Positions 46,501 to 57,763 of a DNA stretch of 64,000 nt are shown here, one piece after another. Source of the DNA: Trachythela sp. YZ-2020. Taxonomy: Eukaryota > Cnidaria > Anthozoa > Malacalcyonacea > Clavulariidae. The DNA lies in NCBI GenBank assembly GCA_016169945.1, contig JADLSH010000355.1, positions 925,501 through 989,500 on the forward strand. The letters run 5' to 3'. The stretch's first letter is position 1, and every line of letters begins with the position of its first letter. The notes beneath the pieces were generated by a model. That model did not search any database. It was not told the origin of the DNA and was given only the letters and a program-made list of their open reading frames with translations. The position numbers were made by a program, and so were the translations under genes.

Positions 46501-46711
46501 GTTTGATAATATATACTAAAGCGTTTGCCATCGGTAGACTAATAGCTTAATTCTAAGACACCTTAGCTGCTTTGAAATTGTCCGTACTAAAAGTTACCAA
46601 CACCTAACGTTATATAAAAGTTATAGCATTGATAATACTAATAAACCTACCTGTTGTAAACTCTAGCAACGACAGTAGAGCGAGGACAAACACAACTTTA
46701 AATTCCGCCAT
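22515..46711 (-). CDS. CDH23-like: Cadherin-23-like protein: signal peptide, about 15 EC repeats, MAD domain, one TM
   Basis: Calcium-dependent adhesion protein of the cell surface; cadherin-23 forms stereocilia tip links in vertebrates. 46 constitutive exons (listed in the three domain entries) total 5520 nt, 1840 codons, with every phase matching; a last exon of 52 codons completes it. Order: signal peptide ([20 protein letters not shown]), EC1-EC15 with Ca2+ linkers ([27 protein letters not shown] and others), LDRE/LDFE motifs, a membrane-adjacent domain, TM and short tail with [12 protein letters not shown]. The membrane-adjacent domain ([27 protein letters not shown]) and the NPVWMDP motif match the C-terminal region of vertebrate CDH23 as I recall it, which has 27 EC repeats; this gene has about 15. 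Introns are packed with SINE arrays, a CCAA/CCGA array and a 10-bp minisatellite. The orthologue call is confident at subfamily level only. Confidence 0.94.
22795..23245 (+). repeat. Headless tandem SINE 3' modules, about four copies
   Basis: Plus-oriented copies of the 113-bp module (GGTTTCCTCCTGTAGTAACA, AGAACAGTTTAGAACTGA), the last diverged, between the two candidate last cadherin exons. Confidence 0.85.
24390..24755 (+). repeat. 33-bp minisatellite, about ten copies
   Basis: Unit TAATTTATGCATCAATACTT plus GACTTAATTTGTA, 33 bp, repeated about ten times with few changes; one copy carries an extra AATT. Because 33 is a multiple of three it stays open as an 11-residue repeat ([11 protein letters not shown]), which is not evidence of a gene. 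It lies in a cadherin intron between exons 24808-24867 and 24021-24048. A short GT microsatellite precedes it at 24211-24232. Confidence 0.92.
26194..26422 (-). mobile_element. Single-module tRNA-derived SINE
   Basis: Minus-strand copy: head near 26422 (TGGTTAGTGCA, B-box-like CTTCGATTCCTGC), body ATATGCAGTTGTCTGGTTAT, one module ending near 26194. Cadherin intron. Confidence 0.85.
27735..28060 (+). mobile_element. SINE with two 3' modules
   Basis: Plus orientation; diverged head (CTTTCACCTCTGTAAC), body ATGCAGTTGTCTGATTATAA, then two modules ending TATAAATAAAGTTAGTTTAG. Cadherin intron. A partial module lies at 28325-28390. Confidence 0.85.
28945..29495 (+). repeat. Headless SINE-module array, about five copies
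   Basis: Five plus-oriented modules back to back, ending immediately before the donor of cadherin exon 29499-29710; the last module (AAAGTTAGTTTAG) is contiguous with the donor sequence. Confidence 0.9.
30105..30318 (+). repeat. Two SINE modules, headless
   Basis: Two plus-oriented modules directly 3' of the donor of cadherin exon 30327-30778. Confidence 0.85.
30835..31620. repeat. CCAA/CCGA tetranucleotide array in a cadherin intron
   Basis: About 780 bp made almost only of the words CCAA and CCGA, with a few CTGA, GATGAA and CCGC variants. It fills nearly all of the 869-bp intron between exons 31648-31759 and 30327-30778. It has no stop codons in several frames of both strands, giving long spurious reading frames (Pro-Thr-Asn-Gln type on plus, Val-Gly-Trp-Leu/Ser type on minus). 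Confidence 0.96.
31795..32038 (+). mobile_element. Single-module tRNA-derived SINE
   Basis: Plus orientation, in a cadherin intron: head with TTAGTGCATGTGCCTTTCAC and B-box GGTTCGATT, body, one module. One of the best-preserved heads. Confidence 0.88.
32475..33250 (-). mobile_element. tRNA-derived SINE with about six or seven 3' modules
   Basis: Minus orientation. Head near 33250 (CAGTGGTTAGTGCATGTG, B-box-like GGGTTGGATTCC), body (GCAATTGTCTGATTATAAT, CCAGTTTGACTCTACC), then modules down to 32475. Two pairs of adjacent modules are shortened in the same way (deletion between TTTATACT and AGAGGTCC), so a two-module block was itself duplicated. Confidence 0.9.
34985..35215 (-). mobile_element. 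Degraded SINE
   Basis: Partial module with an internal TTAGGGGTCCACCC duplication and a partial body (GTTTGGTAGAGTCAA), minus orientation, in a cadherin intron. Confidence 0.7.
35345..35602 (-). mobile_element. Single-module tRNA-derived SINE
   Basis: Minus orientation with a good head (AGTGGTTAGTGCATGTG), body and one module; the head lies 33 bp from the donor of cadherin exon 35636-35683. Confidence 0.87.
36420..36940 (-). mobile_element. tRNA-derived SINE with three 3' modules
   Basis: Minus orientation; head near 36935 (CAGTGGTTAGTGCATGTG, B-box GGGTTTGATTCC), body, three modules. Lies between cadherin exons 36972-37209 and 36157-36375. Confidence 0.88.
38385..38652 (-). repeat. Headless SINE modules, about two and a half copies
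   Basis: Minus-oriented modules in the intron between cadherin exons 38739-38921 and 38228-38359. Confidence 0.85.
39010..39465 (-). repeat. SINE module array, about four copies, with body fragment
   Basis: Minus-oriented modules, several shortened, followed by a truncated body (GTTTGGTAGAGTCAA) without the tRNA-like head. Confidence 0.85.
40045..41500. repeat. 10-bp minisatellite, about 120 copies, inside a foldback element
   Basis: From about 40250 to 41478 the unit CATCAACTCT repeats with a few variants (CATCGACTCT, CGTCAACTCT, CATGCACTCT). One copy loses five bases near 41068. The flanks 40045-40250 and 41478-41500 look like ends of an inverted element (GGTCAAAAGAAGACGAGAGT on the left, TCATCCTCGTTTGACC on the right). 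Related elements without the expansion are at 7346-7455 and 27478-27560. Open in all three plus frames; not a gene. Confidence 0.93.
41780..42168 (-). mobile_element. tRNA-derived SINE with two 3' modules
   Basis: Minus orientation; body (GTTTGGTAGAGTCAAACTGG reading on plus) and head near 42160, two modules. Lies just 3' of the donor of cadherin exon 42195-42296. Confidence 0.85.
42390..42990 (+). repeat. 80-bp satellite array, about seven copies
   Basis: Same unit as 6600-7352. Here a higher-order pattern is visible: copies with GTTTAAGATATATTCTTCA alternate with GTTTGAGATATCTTTTTCA and a three-unit block is repeated. It lies between cadherin exons 43014-43124 and 42195-42296. Confidence 0.9.
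43155..43690 (-). repeat. Headless SINE-module array, four to five copies
   Basis: Minus-oriented modules in the cadherin intron between exons 43708-43797 and 43014-43124; the rightmost is diverged. Confidence 0.88.
44160..44700. mobile_element. Foldback MITE followed by a rearranged SINE
   Basis: 44160-44270 is the AAGTTCGACGTTTCGAGCGA foldback with a damaged right arm. 44285-44470 has SINE modules and body; the body is then interrupted at about 44470-44640 by G/C-rich sequence (CCTGGGGGGAATGGGGGGAC) before SINE sequence resumes (AATATAATCAGACAACTGAG). Confidence 0.7.
44965..45560. mobile_element. Palindromic element carrying a second SINE family
   Basis: A CTAAA/CCAAA pentamer tract at 44975-45060 leads into a foldback (arms about 45095-45175 and 45245-45335; TGAAAGATTTTTTTGC and its complement at the ends). 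The centre holds GCCAGAGGAACTAG and CATTTTTCGCAACCGTTCCT, which recur at 45462-45545 behind the tRNA-like head at 45401. The element thus combines a palindrome with tRNA-derived SINE copies. Confidence 0.75.
45401..45471 (+). other. tRNA-like sequence, probable SINE head or tRNA pseudogene
   Basis: Canonical D-arm (GCTCAGTTGGTTAGAGC) and T-arm with a B-box (GGGTTCAATTCC), and a six-pair acceptor (CCTCTG with CAGAGG). The anticodon stem CTGTA/CGCAG has a mismatch, position 33 would be C instead of U, and the seventh acceptor pair fails. The downstream 75 bp is a repeat also present at 45190-45275. A working tRNA gene is unlikely. Confidence 0.6.
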
Positions 46712-48480
46712 CCTTGGACGACCTTTAATTTGGAATAATAGCTGCTACACAAGCTTTAACTTCTGAACAACTACAGGCGAACTCAATAACTTTACCGTAC
46801 CAAAAGTCCCTCTACAAAAAAGATGCGATAGCCTTTTCTAAGTTATGCTGTCAGAGACAATTATAAATGTGGTTTTGAAAATTTAGTGGTTGGTTTTAGT
46901 ATTATCCCACACTCGTATATGCGAGTCCTGTTGTCAAAATAATACCGGGTACATTAACCTCAATTCTGTACACAAGAAACAAAATTGATGATATCACGGA
47001 CAAAATGTAATCTATCATGATGATATTTCACTTACCAGACAGCTAGAACCTCTGTGAAAAAAACGAGAAAATTATAGGCTTACGAGTTATGGCAAAGACA
47101 TGACATCGAAAACTTTCGCTTGTTTAAGCTCAATTTGAAAGCCCAGCGGGAAGTCTTTTCAAAAATACCTCCATGAATAATTGGATCTTATTAATTTCCA
47201 AGCACAGTTCTTGTACGATTGGACTATCGTTTTGCACACAAAATTGATGAAATATATAGCACAAATCGAACGGATAAAAGTTCGCTCGATCAACCTTGAA
47301 TCATTTATCTTCCAGCTTTCGAAAACATGCGTCATTTATTGATTTAAAGATTTTCATATTATCTCGAATGGATGAATAGTTTAAGACAATCCCATGGGAA
47401 AAGGCTGAAAATAAACTCAAATTTTTTCGACAATAATCTCTTAATACTAGTGCCCAAAATTTAACCTAAGTAACTTTAGTTTTAAAAGTGTTTTATCGCA
47501 AATATTTTGGGGTTATTTACGAAAACAAAAATTAGTCTAAACGACCTTCGATTAGCAAAAATGCAAATTTGTTAGCGAGAATAAAGGACCGAAATTATTA
47601 GCACAAATAAAAATACAAATTCGAAGAAGCATACTATGTCGCAATTAAAAAAGTACAAATTAGTATTTAGAACAAGAACATTGCTACATTTATGATTTAG
47701 TAGCAAATATTAGTTATCAAGTTTATGCATCTATTTCGTATCGTAATAGCTTGCAAGTTTAGATCATTTCTAATCATATATACTCATGGACGTATAAATT
47801 ATTATTTGACAGAAAATGTCAGTTCAATTGCTTGTATAAATAATGCTACTTTATTGGTCCCAACAAATTTTGAACATGCACAAACATAAATATGATTCAA
47901 GGACCAATTTTAAGTGTCTCGGTGTAGAATTTTTCACGGAAAATGGTGAAATGTTCGTTTGTGGCCTTTAAGACTAAGTCTGACTTAGTTTTGTCAGAAA
48001 AACACCGAATAAATATTAGTAAAGACAAGTACAAATATTTGCCATTAATTCAGTATTCTATGAACTGTTGTAGTCAGTATTCTATGAACTGTCAATATTT
48101 CTCGATCAAATTTCAATCAGTAAGCTGCCGTGGTTTGCGGTGTCTGAACTACCTGAAAAATATATCTCAAACGTACGTGGAGGTCCAGTGTAGGTAGTAT
48201 TCTACAATATCTCGAACGTGCGGTGCCAGTGTGGGTAGAGTGTAGCAAAGATTCGGCGGTTGACTGTTGTGTAAAACTACCTGAAAAATACTATAAGAAC
48301 TTCGACGTTTCGAGCGAAGGCCCCTCGTCGAAACGTCGAAGTTCTTATTGTATTTGTCAGGTAGTTTTACACAACAGTCAACCGCCGAGTATTCTACAAT
48401 AAGCTGTCGTGGTTTGTGTCTGAACTACTTCACCCTTTTCAGGTAGTTCAAACACAAACCATAGCAGCTTATTTTAAATA
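46712..48480. other. Intergenic: cadherin promoter side and repeats
   Basis: AT-rich and without a supportable exon to about 48110; the cadherin promoter must be in its first part. 48115-48480 holds 80-bp satellite arms and a near-perfect foldback (next entry). Confidence 0.65.
48120..48480. mobile_element. Complete foldback MITE with satellite-unit outer arms
   Basis: Inner palindrome: GTGTAAAACTACCTGAAAAA, then AAGAACTTCGACGTTTCGAG, centre at about 48327, then the complements. Outside it on both sides lie the 80-bp satellite words (TCTACAATAAGCTGTCGTGG, GGTAGTTCAAACACAAACCA), showing that the satellite unit is an arm of this element. Confidence 0.85.
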
Positions 48481-48526
48481 TAAATATGTTTCAATATAGT
48501 TCCTATCGAGCTATACTTGAAATCAA

Positions 48527-48539
48527 ATTGCCTAGCAAC
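48527..48539 (+). promoter_or_regulatory. X-box-like RFX motif
   Basis: ATTGCCTAGCAAC fits the RFX X-box consensus RYYNYY-N-RRNRAC exactly and sits 34 bp upstream of the ATG at 48573. X-boxes near the start are typical of ciliary genes. Confidence 0.55.
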
Positions 48540-48572
48540 ACGTTGTCTGACGTGGTATCCCACAGGTTTACC

Positions 48573-49068
48573 ATGGCAACGCACCCACGCGGACAGCTTG
48601 AAGCTGGGAACGTTGCGCGATGTTTAAAGGACTGGTACGGGCTTGAAAAACGACATCAAAGGACGCGCGGCCCTGGGGACGAGGATGTCATAAATTATGT
48701 ATGTTTTTAAATAAGCATTACTATACACAACACTTATGTCAGCTGCTTGCCAGGCACCCGAAAACCACCTGCAATTATGCCTGAGTTATGCTTTTAACTT
48801 TTATTATGCTTTTAACATACACACATATTGCACAGTCATAGGCATAGCCAAAACAGCTTCACAAAAAGCTTCCAAAACATTTGCTACTAATAACCGTATA
48901 TTACACGGAAAGAAATCACTTACGTGACCATCTAAGACAAAGTTATAACTAGCTATTATTTCAGCACTTAAGTTCAAGTCTCCTCTTGAAAAAGACCTAA
49001 CTGCTTTGGCTAGAATTCAAGACGAGCGAAAGAAATATAGCAAACACAACAGAAATTTAAGAAGGTAA
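48573..49068 (+). CDS. Probable small two-exon gene, 73 residues, possibly ciliary
   Basis: Exon 1, 48573-48698, starts in a strong Kozak context (ACCATGG) and ends at donor GTATGT; exon 2, 48973-49068, follows an AG eight bases beyond a CAG acceptor and ends in TAA. The joined product begins MATHPRGQLEAGNVARCLKD and ends KKYSKHNRNLRR, basic, with no signal peptide or TM. Using the earlier CAG instead would give an 11-residue second exon. I do not recognise the family. The X-box-like motif upstream hints at a cilium-related role. It could also be a chance frame: support is the Kozak, splice signals, X-box and the protein-like composition only. Confidence 0.5.
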
Positions 49069-49661
49069 TCATATATTTGATTAGTTGTGTTATTTGGTGC
49101 AGCATTGCTTTGTAGTCGTTTGGTTTCAAAAAGGTGATTCGTATATAGCATATAACTGAGAAATACAATGTAGTGTATGTTAATATACACTAAAATGTGG
49201 ACTTGTTTTCAGTTAATGAACACTTAAAACTCTCAGAGTTGTCTTGAACAACCTCTCTCCGATCATTCGTCACAACACGTCTGTTTCCTCCTTTAAAGCA
49301 CCAACTTCGCACTTATTGCTCTTCTAAATTAGACTCTACTTTCGATGTAAACAGAAAGTGCAGCTGTTGTAGTGTTGTTCTTAATTTTTCCTTTCATATG
49401 TAATTTTTCCTTCAGTTTCCTTTTTTATGTCTATTCCGTAATGTTCTGTAACTTTTGTCAGGTTGGTCTTCATATCGGTTGGACTCATGTCCGCGGTTGA
49501 CCATACCCTCAACCATAGCTTAAACATGTATAAACCTTGTGTATTCTTATATAGTTGTAAAGTAAATAAGTAATTAATCACAATAATTTAATATTCATGC
49601 CTATTCCTATTTTACTTTATCTAGAAGCCCTCCTTCAAAAGCAAGCTTACAATTTTACAAA
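49069..49661. other. Spacer upstream of the aquaporin gene
   Basis: AT-rich, no recognised repeat or exon; presumably carries the aquaporin promoter and 5' UTR. Confidence 0.6.
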
Positions 49662-52297
49662 ATGGCAGTCGAAGTTAAAACGGCACATTTTTGGCGTGGA
49701 ACATTTGGCGAGTTTCTAGGCACTTTAATTTTCGTTTTCGTCTCATGTGGGGCAACGCTGCCGCTAGGGGGCACTATGCCGGTCGGAGATCAAGCCTGGA
49801 CATTTGGTCTTGCTATGGCAAGCGTCATACAGTGTGTGGGGTATTCTAGTGGAGGGCACATAAATCCGGCCGTCACCGGCGCGTTCGTATTTACTGGAAA
49901 AATTACGTGGGTAAGAGCGTTGGCTTACGTCATAGCTCAAATTTCTGGAGGTAGGCAAATTAAAATGCACACGTTGTTACATGCTAAGATGCTATCAGGT
50001 TGTGTTTGCAATGCTTTTTCTCAGCTTGTGTTGACAAGTTCTCACTGACTTGCAGCAGACTTGTTACAAGGTTCTTCCAACAATCCGACATAATGCTGTG
50101 TTCGCACTGCTTGTTGACAAGTTGTAACAAGCCTGTGGTAGACATACTACCACAAAACTGATGATTCAAAGGACAATTTGTTATCGTCCTGCATGAATTC
50201 AAAGTAAAGTTGTTAACAGTTTGCGAGTGGCAATCTTGAATCAACCTGACAAAATAACAGTATTGTAAATTGACCTTAGATTACGTTCACTCGAGAGCAG
50301 ATGAATTCAGAACCGTACGTAAATTCGTCCTGTTCATTTGCCCACACGGGAATTCGTACATTTAATTAGTTGTGCTCGAATTCTTCTGCTTTCACGCGTG
50401 CTGTGTGAACACGAAAGGCGATATTGTGCAAATTTGAGTACGGTGACGAATTCCTAGAAGCCTTAATCATACCAGATTATTGTGATCTTCACTCGATCAA
50501 TCTTTTCCAGGTATCGCAGGCGCTGGCATCCTGTACGCGGTCACACCTGAAAAATTGAGAGGAAAACTGGGAGCGAATGTACTGCACGATGACGTCACCG
50601 CTGGGCAAGCAGTAGGAGTTGAAGCGCTGTTGACATTTTTGGTCGTACTTACCGTATGCTCAGCCACTGACACGGAGCGGAAGATGAATGATTATGGATT
50701 AAGCCCATTGGTTATTGGCTTCGCTTATAGTGCTGCACATTTCATGGGGGTTGGTGTGGATGAATAACTTAAACTCAACTATTTATACTGGATAGCTCTA
50801 TCAGTTCTAAACTGTTCTTCCCAGAGGTCCAGTAAGAGTCATCCCTTATTGATCCAGTGTTACTACAGGAGGAAACCTAAACTAAACAAACTTTATTCAT
50901 ACTGGATAGCTCTATCAGTTCTAAACTGTTCTCCCTAGAGCTCCAGTAAAGGTCATCTCTTATTGATCCAGTGTTACTACAGGAGGAAACCTAAACTAAA
51001 CTAACTTTATTTATACTGGATAGATCTATCAGTTATAAACTGTTCTTCCTAGAGGTCCAGTAAAAGTCATTCCTAAACTAAACTAACTTTATTTATACTG
51101 GATAGCTCTATCAGTTCTAAACTGTTCTCCCTAGAGGTCCAGTAATTGTCATCTCTTACTGGACTAGTTTTACTACGGAATGAAACCTAGTCTATGAAGC
51201 TAACTTTAGATGGATAGTTCTATTACTTGTGAATGAAAAGCGAGTGATGAAAAATTGATAAATATAAATACCTTTTGAAATTTTAGATTCGCTATACAGG
51301 GTGTTCTGTGAATCCTGCGCGATCCTTTGGTCCTGCGGTTGTCATGAATGAATTCGATCACCAATGGGTAAACACATCTTGTCTCTATGCAATCATTCCT
51401 ACAATGGAAAATAGAAAAGGCAAAGCAACATCAGTTCTAAACTGTTCTTCCTAGAGGTCCAGTAAGGGTCATCCCTTATTGATCCAGTGTTACTACAGGA
51501 GGAAACCTAAACTTAACTACTTTATTTATACAGGATAGCTCTATCAGTTCTAAACTGTTCTCCCTAGAGGTCCAGTAAGAGTCATCTCTTATTGATCCAG
51601 TGTTACTACAGGAGGAAACCTAAACTTAACTAACTTTATTTATACTGGATAGCTCTATCAGTTCTAAACTGTTCTCCCTAGAGGTCCAGTAAGAGTCATC
51701 TCTTATTGATCCAGTGTTACTACAGGAGGAAACCTAAACTTAACTAACTTTATTTATACTGGATAGCTCTATCAGTTCTAAACTGTTCTCCCTAGAGGTC
51801 CAGTAAGAGTCATCTCTTATTGATCCAGTGTTACTACAGGAGGAAACCTAAACTAAACTAACTTTATTTATACTGGATAGCTCTATCAGTTCTAAACTGT
51901 TTCCCTAGAGGTCCAGTATTTGAACCCCGGTAGCAGAGGTGAAGTGCACATACACTAACCACTTTGTAACCAACACCCCGAGTTTAATATTATTTCCTCC
52001 CTGATCTAGATATATTGGACTGGACCGATCCTAGCAGGAATCACTGCGGGTCTCGCCTACGAAACCTTACTCCGTACCAGCGTAGACGCACGTGCTTATC
52101 AGCTACCACCTCGTGTTTGTAACTTGAATTGTTGCAATGTAGCCACCCGGGAGAGTATCAAGGAGGACGCAATCGCCGGGGGCAATTACCCGACCGGAGG
52201 TTTTAGCGCTGCGAAATACAAGAAACGAGACAACGAATTCGATGATATTCTTAATTTCAGTAATTCTGGAAGCTCAGGGGGCATGTACAAGATTTAA
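49662..52297 (+). CDS. AQP: Classical water-type aquaporin
   Basis: Six-helix water channel of the plasma membrane. Exons 49662-49950, 50511-50749, 51287-51367, 52010-52297 (TAA) give 298 residues with matching phases. The start ATG is in AAAATGGCAG. Visible: TM1 ([14 protein letters not shown]), TM2 and first NPA ([14 protein letters not shown]), TM4 ([20 protein letters not shown]), second NPA ([17 protein letters not shown]), TM6 ([20 protein letters not shown]). Selectivity-filter positions look water-specific: Phe at the start of TM2, His in AAHFMG, Cys and Arg in TGCSVNPAR; the Cys is the mercury-sensitive position of AQP1. The C-terminal tail has a CNLNCC cluster that could be acylated and ends GGMYKI. 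Introns 2 and 3 hold SINE-module arrays. It could be AQP1- or AQP4-like; subfamily is not resolved. Confidence 0.95.
49970..50275. repeat. GACAAGTTGT-rich repeat in aquaporin intron 1
   Basis: Same family as 11050-11330: repeated TTGACAAGTT / AACTTGTTACAAG words. Followed at 50280-50430 by a MITE fragment (CACACGGGAATTCGTAC). Confidence 0.6.
50765..51215 (-). repeat. Headless SINE-module array, about four copies, in aquaporin intron 2
   Basis: Minus-oriented modules (GTTACTACAGGAGGAAACC on plus), beginning 16 bp after the donor of exon 50511-50749. Confidence 0.88.
51425..51975 (-). repeat. SINE-module array, about five copies, in aquaporin intron 3
   Basis: Minus-oriented, highly similar modules; a truncated head (GGTTAGTGTATGTGCACTTC-like) is at the right end near 51960. 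Confidence 0.88.
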
Positions 52298-52343
52298 AAA
52301 CCTAAAATTGAAGACTATACATGGACAATCCTAACCCACATCC

Positions 52344-53342
52344 AGGGTTCCCAATAGACTATGTGGTGCCGACGGCATCACCCATAGGCGGAACCGGGGG
52401 GGCTGAAGCCCCCCAACTTTGAAAAAGTAGGCAAAAGGGGGGCTAAGCCCCCCTGTTTCAGTGTTTTAATAGTATGTTTGATATAACAAATGGTTAATGA
52501 ACATGAGTAATGTTGATCCATGTGAATGCTTTAACAGCATATAACCGTACATTATTAACACAATATTTTCTCTTGGAATTATGTTGTTTTTGTTTACTCT
52601 CTATGGTTTACTATTGTATATGCATAAGCCTTTTACGTTCACCGTGCATCCTGTGAAACATTGTGCCTTATCGAGAAATGCACCCTTAAAATCTTGTTTT
52701 GAGAGTCTAAAATGTTTCCAAAATGTGTTCTCAGAACGCTGGAAATGCCATTTCAGAGACCCAAATTTCAAATATTTCCCGGGGAAGCGTGCCCCCGGGG
52801 AAGCGTGCCCCCGGACCCCCCTAGAAGCTCGTGTCTCCGACGCTCGACTTCGCCACTCGTTACCAACCTTCACGTTAGCAGCCTTCACGTTTAAGCCCCC
52901 CCCCTCAATAATCCCCCCTACCTAGGAGTAGGTGGGTGTGATGGGCATCTTCCCTGTAAAGATTTTGAAATTTGGACCCTACGAGATGGTATTTTCAGCC
53001 ATTTTTGGAAAGTTGTTTTGGAAAATATTAGACCGTTATGAAACTAAATCTCCCCATTAATTTTACAATGTTTCATCAATTTGTTTATCACACTAGCTAG
53101 GAGTGACATTCTTAACGATCATTTTCGCGAAAGGAGCTCGCGTTTTGTCAAATTCCCAAATATTTAACGAAGAATATCGTGTAAAAATTATGTTTTAAAA
53201 GCAAGAAACCTTCCCTTGATATTTCTGTGGTAAGGAGGAAATATTTTGGGTTATAATTTCGAGAAACAACCGGCGATTGTCTACACTATAGGGGGCGAAA
53301 TTCGCCGGGGGCCGGCTTCTATTGGGAACCCTCCTGACATCA
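52344..53342. mobile_element. Non-autonomous TIR element, about 1 kb
   Basis: Ends are AGGGTTCCCAATAGA and its exact complement TCTATTGGGAACCCT. Inside are poly-G/poly-C palindromes (GGGGGGCTGAAGCCCCCC near 52395, GGGGGGCTAAGCCCCCC near 52436) and a directly repeated GGGGAAGCGTGCCCCC at about 52783-52813. The element starts 47 bp after the aquaporin stop codon, so it may supply the mRNA 3' end. Target duplication unclear. Confidence 0.7.
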
Positions 53343-54639
53343 GACTCGCCTCAGATCTACCAGTTCTTAGCGATCATCCTTATTTAGAAATTCCTTCTTT
53401 TACAAAGTGTTAAGTTTCCTCTGTGCAACAGCCTATCTGAAGATATACAATCATTCCTTTCTATTGCTCAGAGGTCCGCAAACTTTCTCGACGTTGATTG
53501 GCCGAGGACTTGAAAACTATACATTATTAATGTTGTTCTTGTTTCATAACTTGTCGTTCAACGATTTCATGTTTTAGAAGGTTTATTGTAGGTGTGTGTA
53601 GAAGAGTGAGTGTAGATGAGTGGTGTACCGTGTAGGAGGCAACTTGAAGGGCACCTAGTCTTCAGGGCACCTCTTCTATTAGAAAAAGGCACTTCCCCCC
53701 CCCCATTGTTTTATCAAGAGAAAGGGAGCTTGAGAAAAACAGACAAAATGGATAAATATTTCAAAATAATTTCAGCCATATTTTTCTTTTTGCACATTCT
53801 TTGCTGGTAAAACTAGTTTAGTTTACAGGTTTAAATTATATTCCATTAACTGAAATTTTTATACTAATTACAACTCAAGAAAATTTACAGTATAAATTTT
53901 ACAACAAAATTACTGGGATAAAATGTCGATTCAATCATAATTTAAAACTGGGTATTAGCCATCTACTTTGTTTGAAGTCACGAGGCAACTCTTGCTGCAG
54001 CTTGCAACGCAATTTCATACACTGGATTAATTCAGTTCTGAACTGTTCGAACCAGTCACAGAGGTGAGCGACACATGCGCTTAGCACTGTAACTCACACC
54101 CTTTTTCCTTTTCATTAATTACTTTCATACCTTTATTATGGTCTCATATCTATATATTACAATGCTCTTAATTTTTGTGACACTTTTAAACATATCCATT
54201 GTTCTATGTCCGAAATTGCGTTGGCTGTGTGTAACAATTGACCTGCAGTCATTTAAAAAATGTTTAAACTACAACAGTAGTTAATATTTTTAAGTTAATA
54301 ATCTCAAATCACAAGTACAGTATAGTGCCACCCACTATTAAAATTACCACTGACAGAAGTTTATTTTCTTAAAAACCTAAGGATTATAGTTTTTGTCAAC
54401 TTATTGGTTTGCTAAATTGTTCAGAGCTCGTAAATTGGGTGACAATTTTACTTTAATGCACTGTTATTTGACTGATTTCAACAAGGATACATTTGCCAGA
54501 AGACAATAAATATCTGAGTGTCTTCTTGGCCTCAAATGCCTGGTTATGATTGTCTGGTGAATAAAGAAGTGTAATATTATCATCTGTTATTCAGGAGAAT
54601 AGGTCACTCTAAAGATCTATAAACCTTTTACTAACTTTA

Positions 54640-55035
54640 TCAACTCTAAACTGTTCTTCCTATTTACCACAGGGGAAAACCTGCAGTGTTTGGTAGAGTC
54701 AAACAGTCTGGAAACACTTTTCTCACGTGTGACCAAAACAAAATTATAATCAGACAGACATCACAACTGTTGTGTAAAACCACATGAAAAATACAATGAG
54801 GACTTTGACTTTTCTAGTGAAGGCCCTTCATCTTCCCGAATGAAGGGCCTTCGCTCGAAACGTAGAAGTTCTCATTGTATTTTTCAGGTAGTTTTACACA
54901 ACAGTCAACCGCCGTATTTGCTATACTCTACCCACACTGGCACCGCACATTCGAGACGTCACAACTGCATAATTTGCAGGAATCGAAACTCGGTCACAGA
55001 GGTTTTGTCATTGCACAACCACTGTGCTACAAATA
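54640..55035. mobile_element. SINE split by a foldback MITE
   Basis: A minus-oriented SINE body (AAAATTATAATCAGACAG) is interrupted at about 54757 and resumes near 54961 (CACAACTGCATAATTTGCAG). The insert is the AACGTAGAAGTTCTCATTGT-type foldback with ends GTTGTGTAAAAC. GACATCACAACTG on the left and GACGTCACAACTG on the right look like a duplicated target. Confidence 0.75.
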
Positions 55036-55134
55036 CAACAATTTACCGATGGTTATTACCACACAGTATATTATTTACGTACATCTAAAATTGTGAATGC
55101 ATGACTTACTGTGTGGTTATGTATTAGTGTAGAC

Positions 55135-57763
<2,629 letters not shown>

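Larger units (their letters stand above)
35255..46711 (-). other. Cadherin exons 1-19: signal peptide and EC1-EC7
   Basis: Exons, 5' to 3': 46651-46711 (ATG, signal peptide), 45641-45712, 44735-44910, 43931-43993, 43708-43797, 43014-43124, 42195-42296, 41543-41668, 39932-40010, 39561-39667, 38739-38921, 38228-38359, 37911-38075, 37449-37516, 36972-37209, 36157-36375, 35773-36018, 35636-35683, 35255-35306. EC linkers end exons or sit inside them: [20 protein letters not shown] (degenerate), [47 protein letters not shown]2 lacks a clean DxNDN, suggesting reduced Ca2+ binding at that junction. Exon ends are within 1 bp by phase. Confidence 0.9.
52298..55134. other. Intergenic between aquaporin and NKAIN, mostly repeats
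   Basis: Holds the TIR element at 52344-53342 and a MITE nested in a SINE at 54640-55035. 53343-54630 is AT-rich without a gene I can support; a SINE-head fragment is near 54040-54095. Confidence 0.65.

Noticed and set aside
52581..52925. 114-residue plus-strand frame
   Set aside because: Entirely inside the TIR element at 52344-53342, no splice signals and no transposase-like motif.
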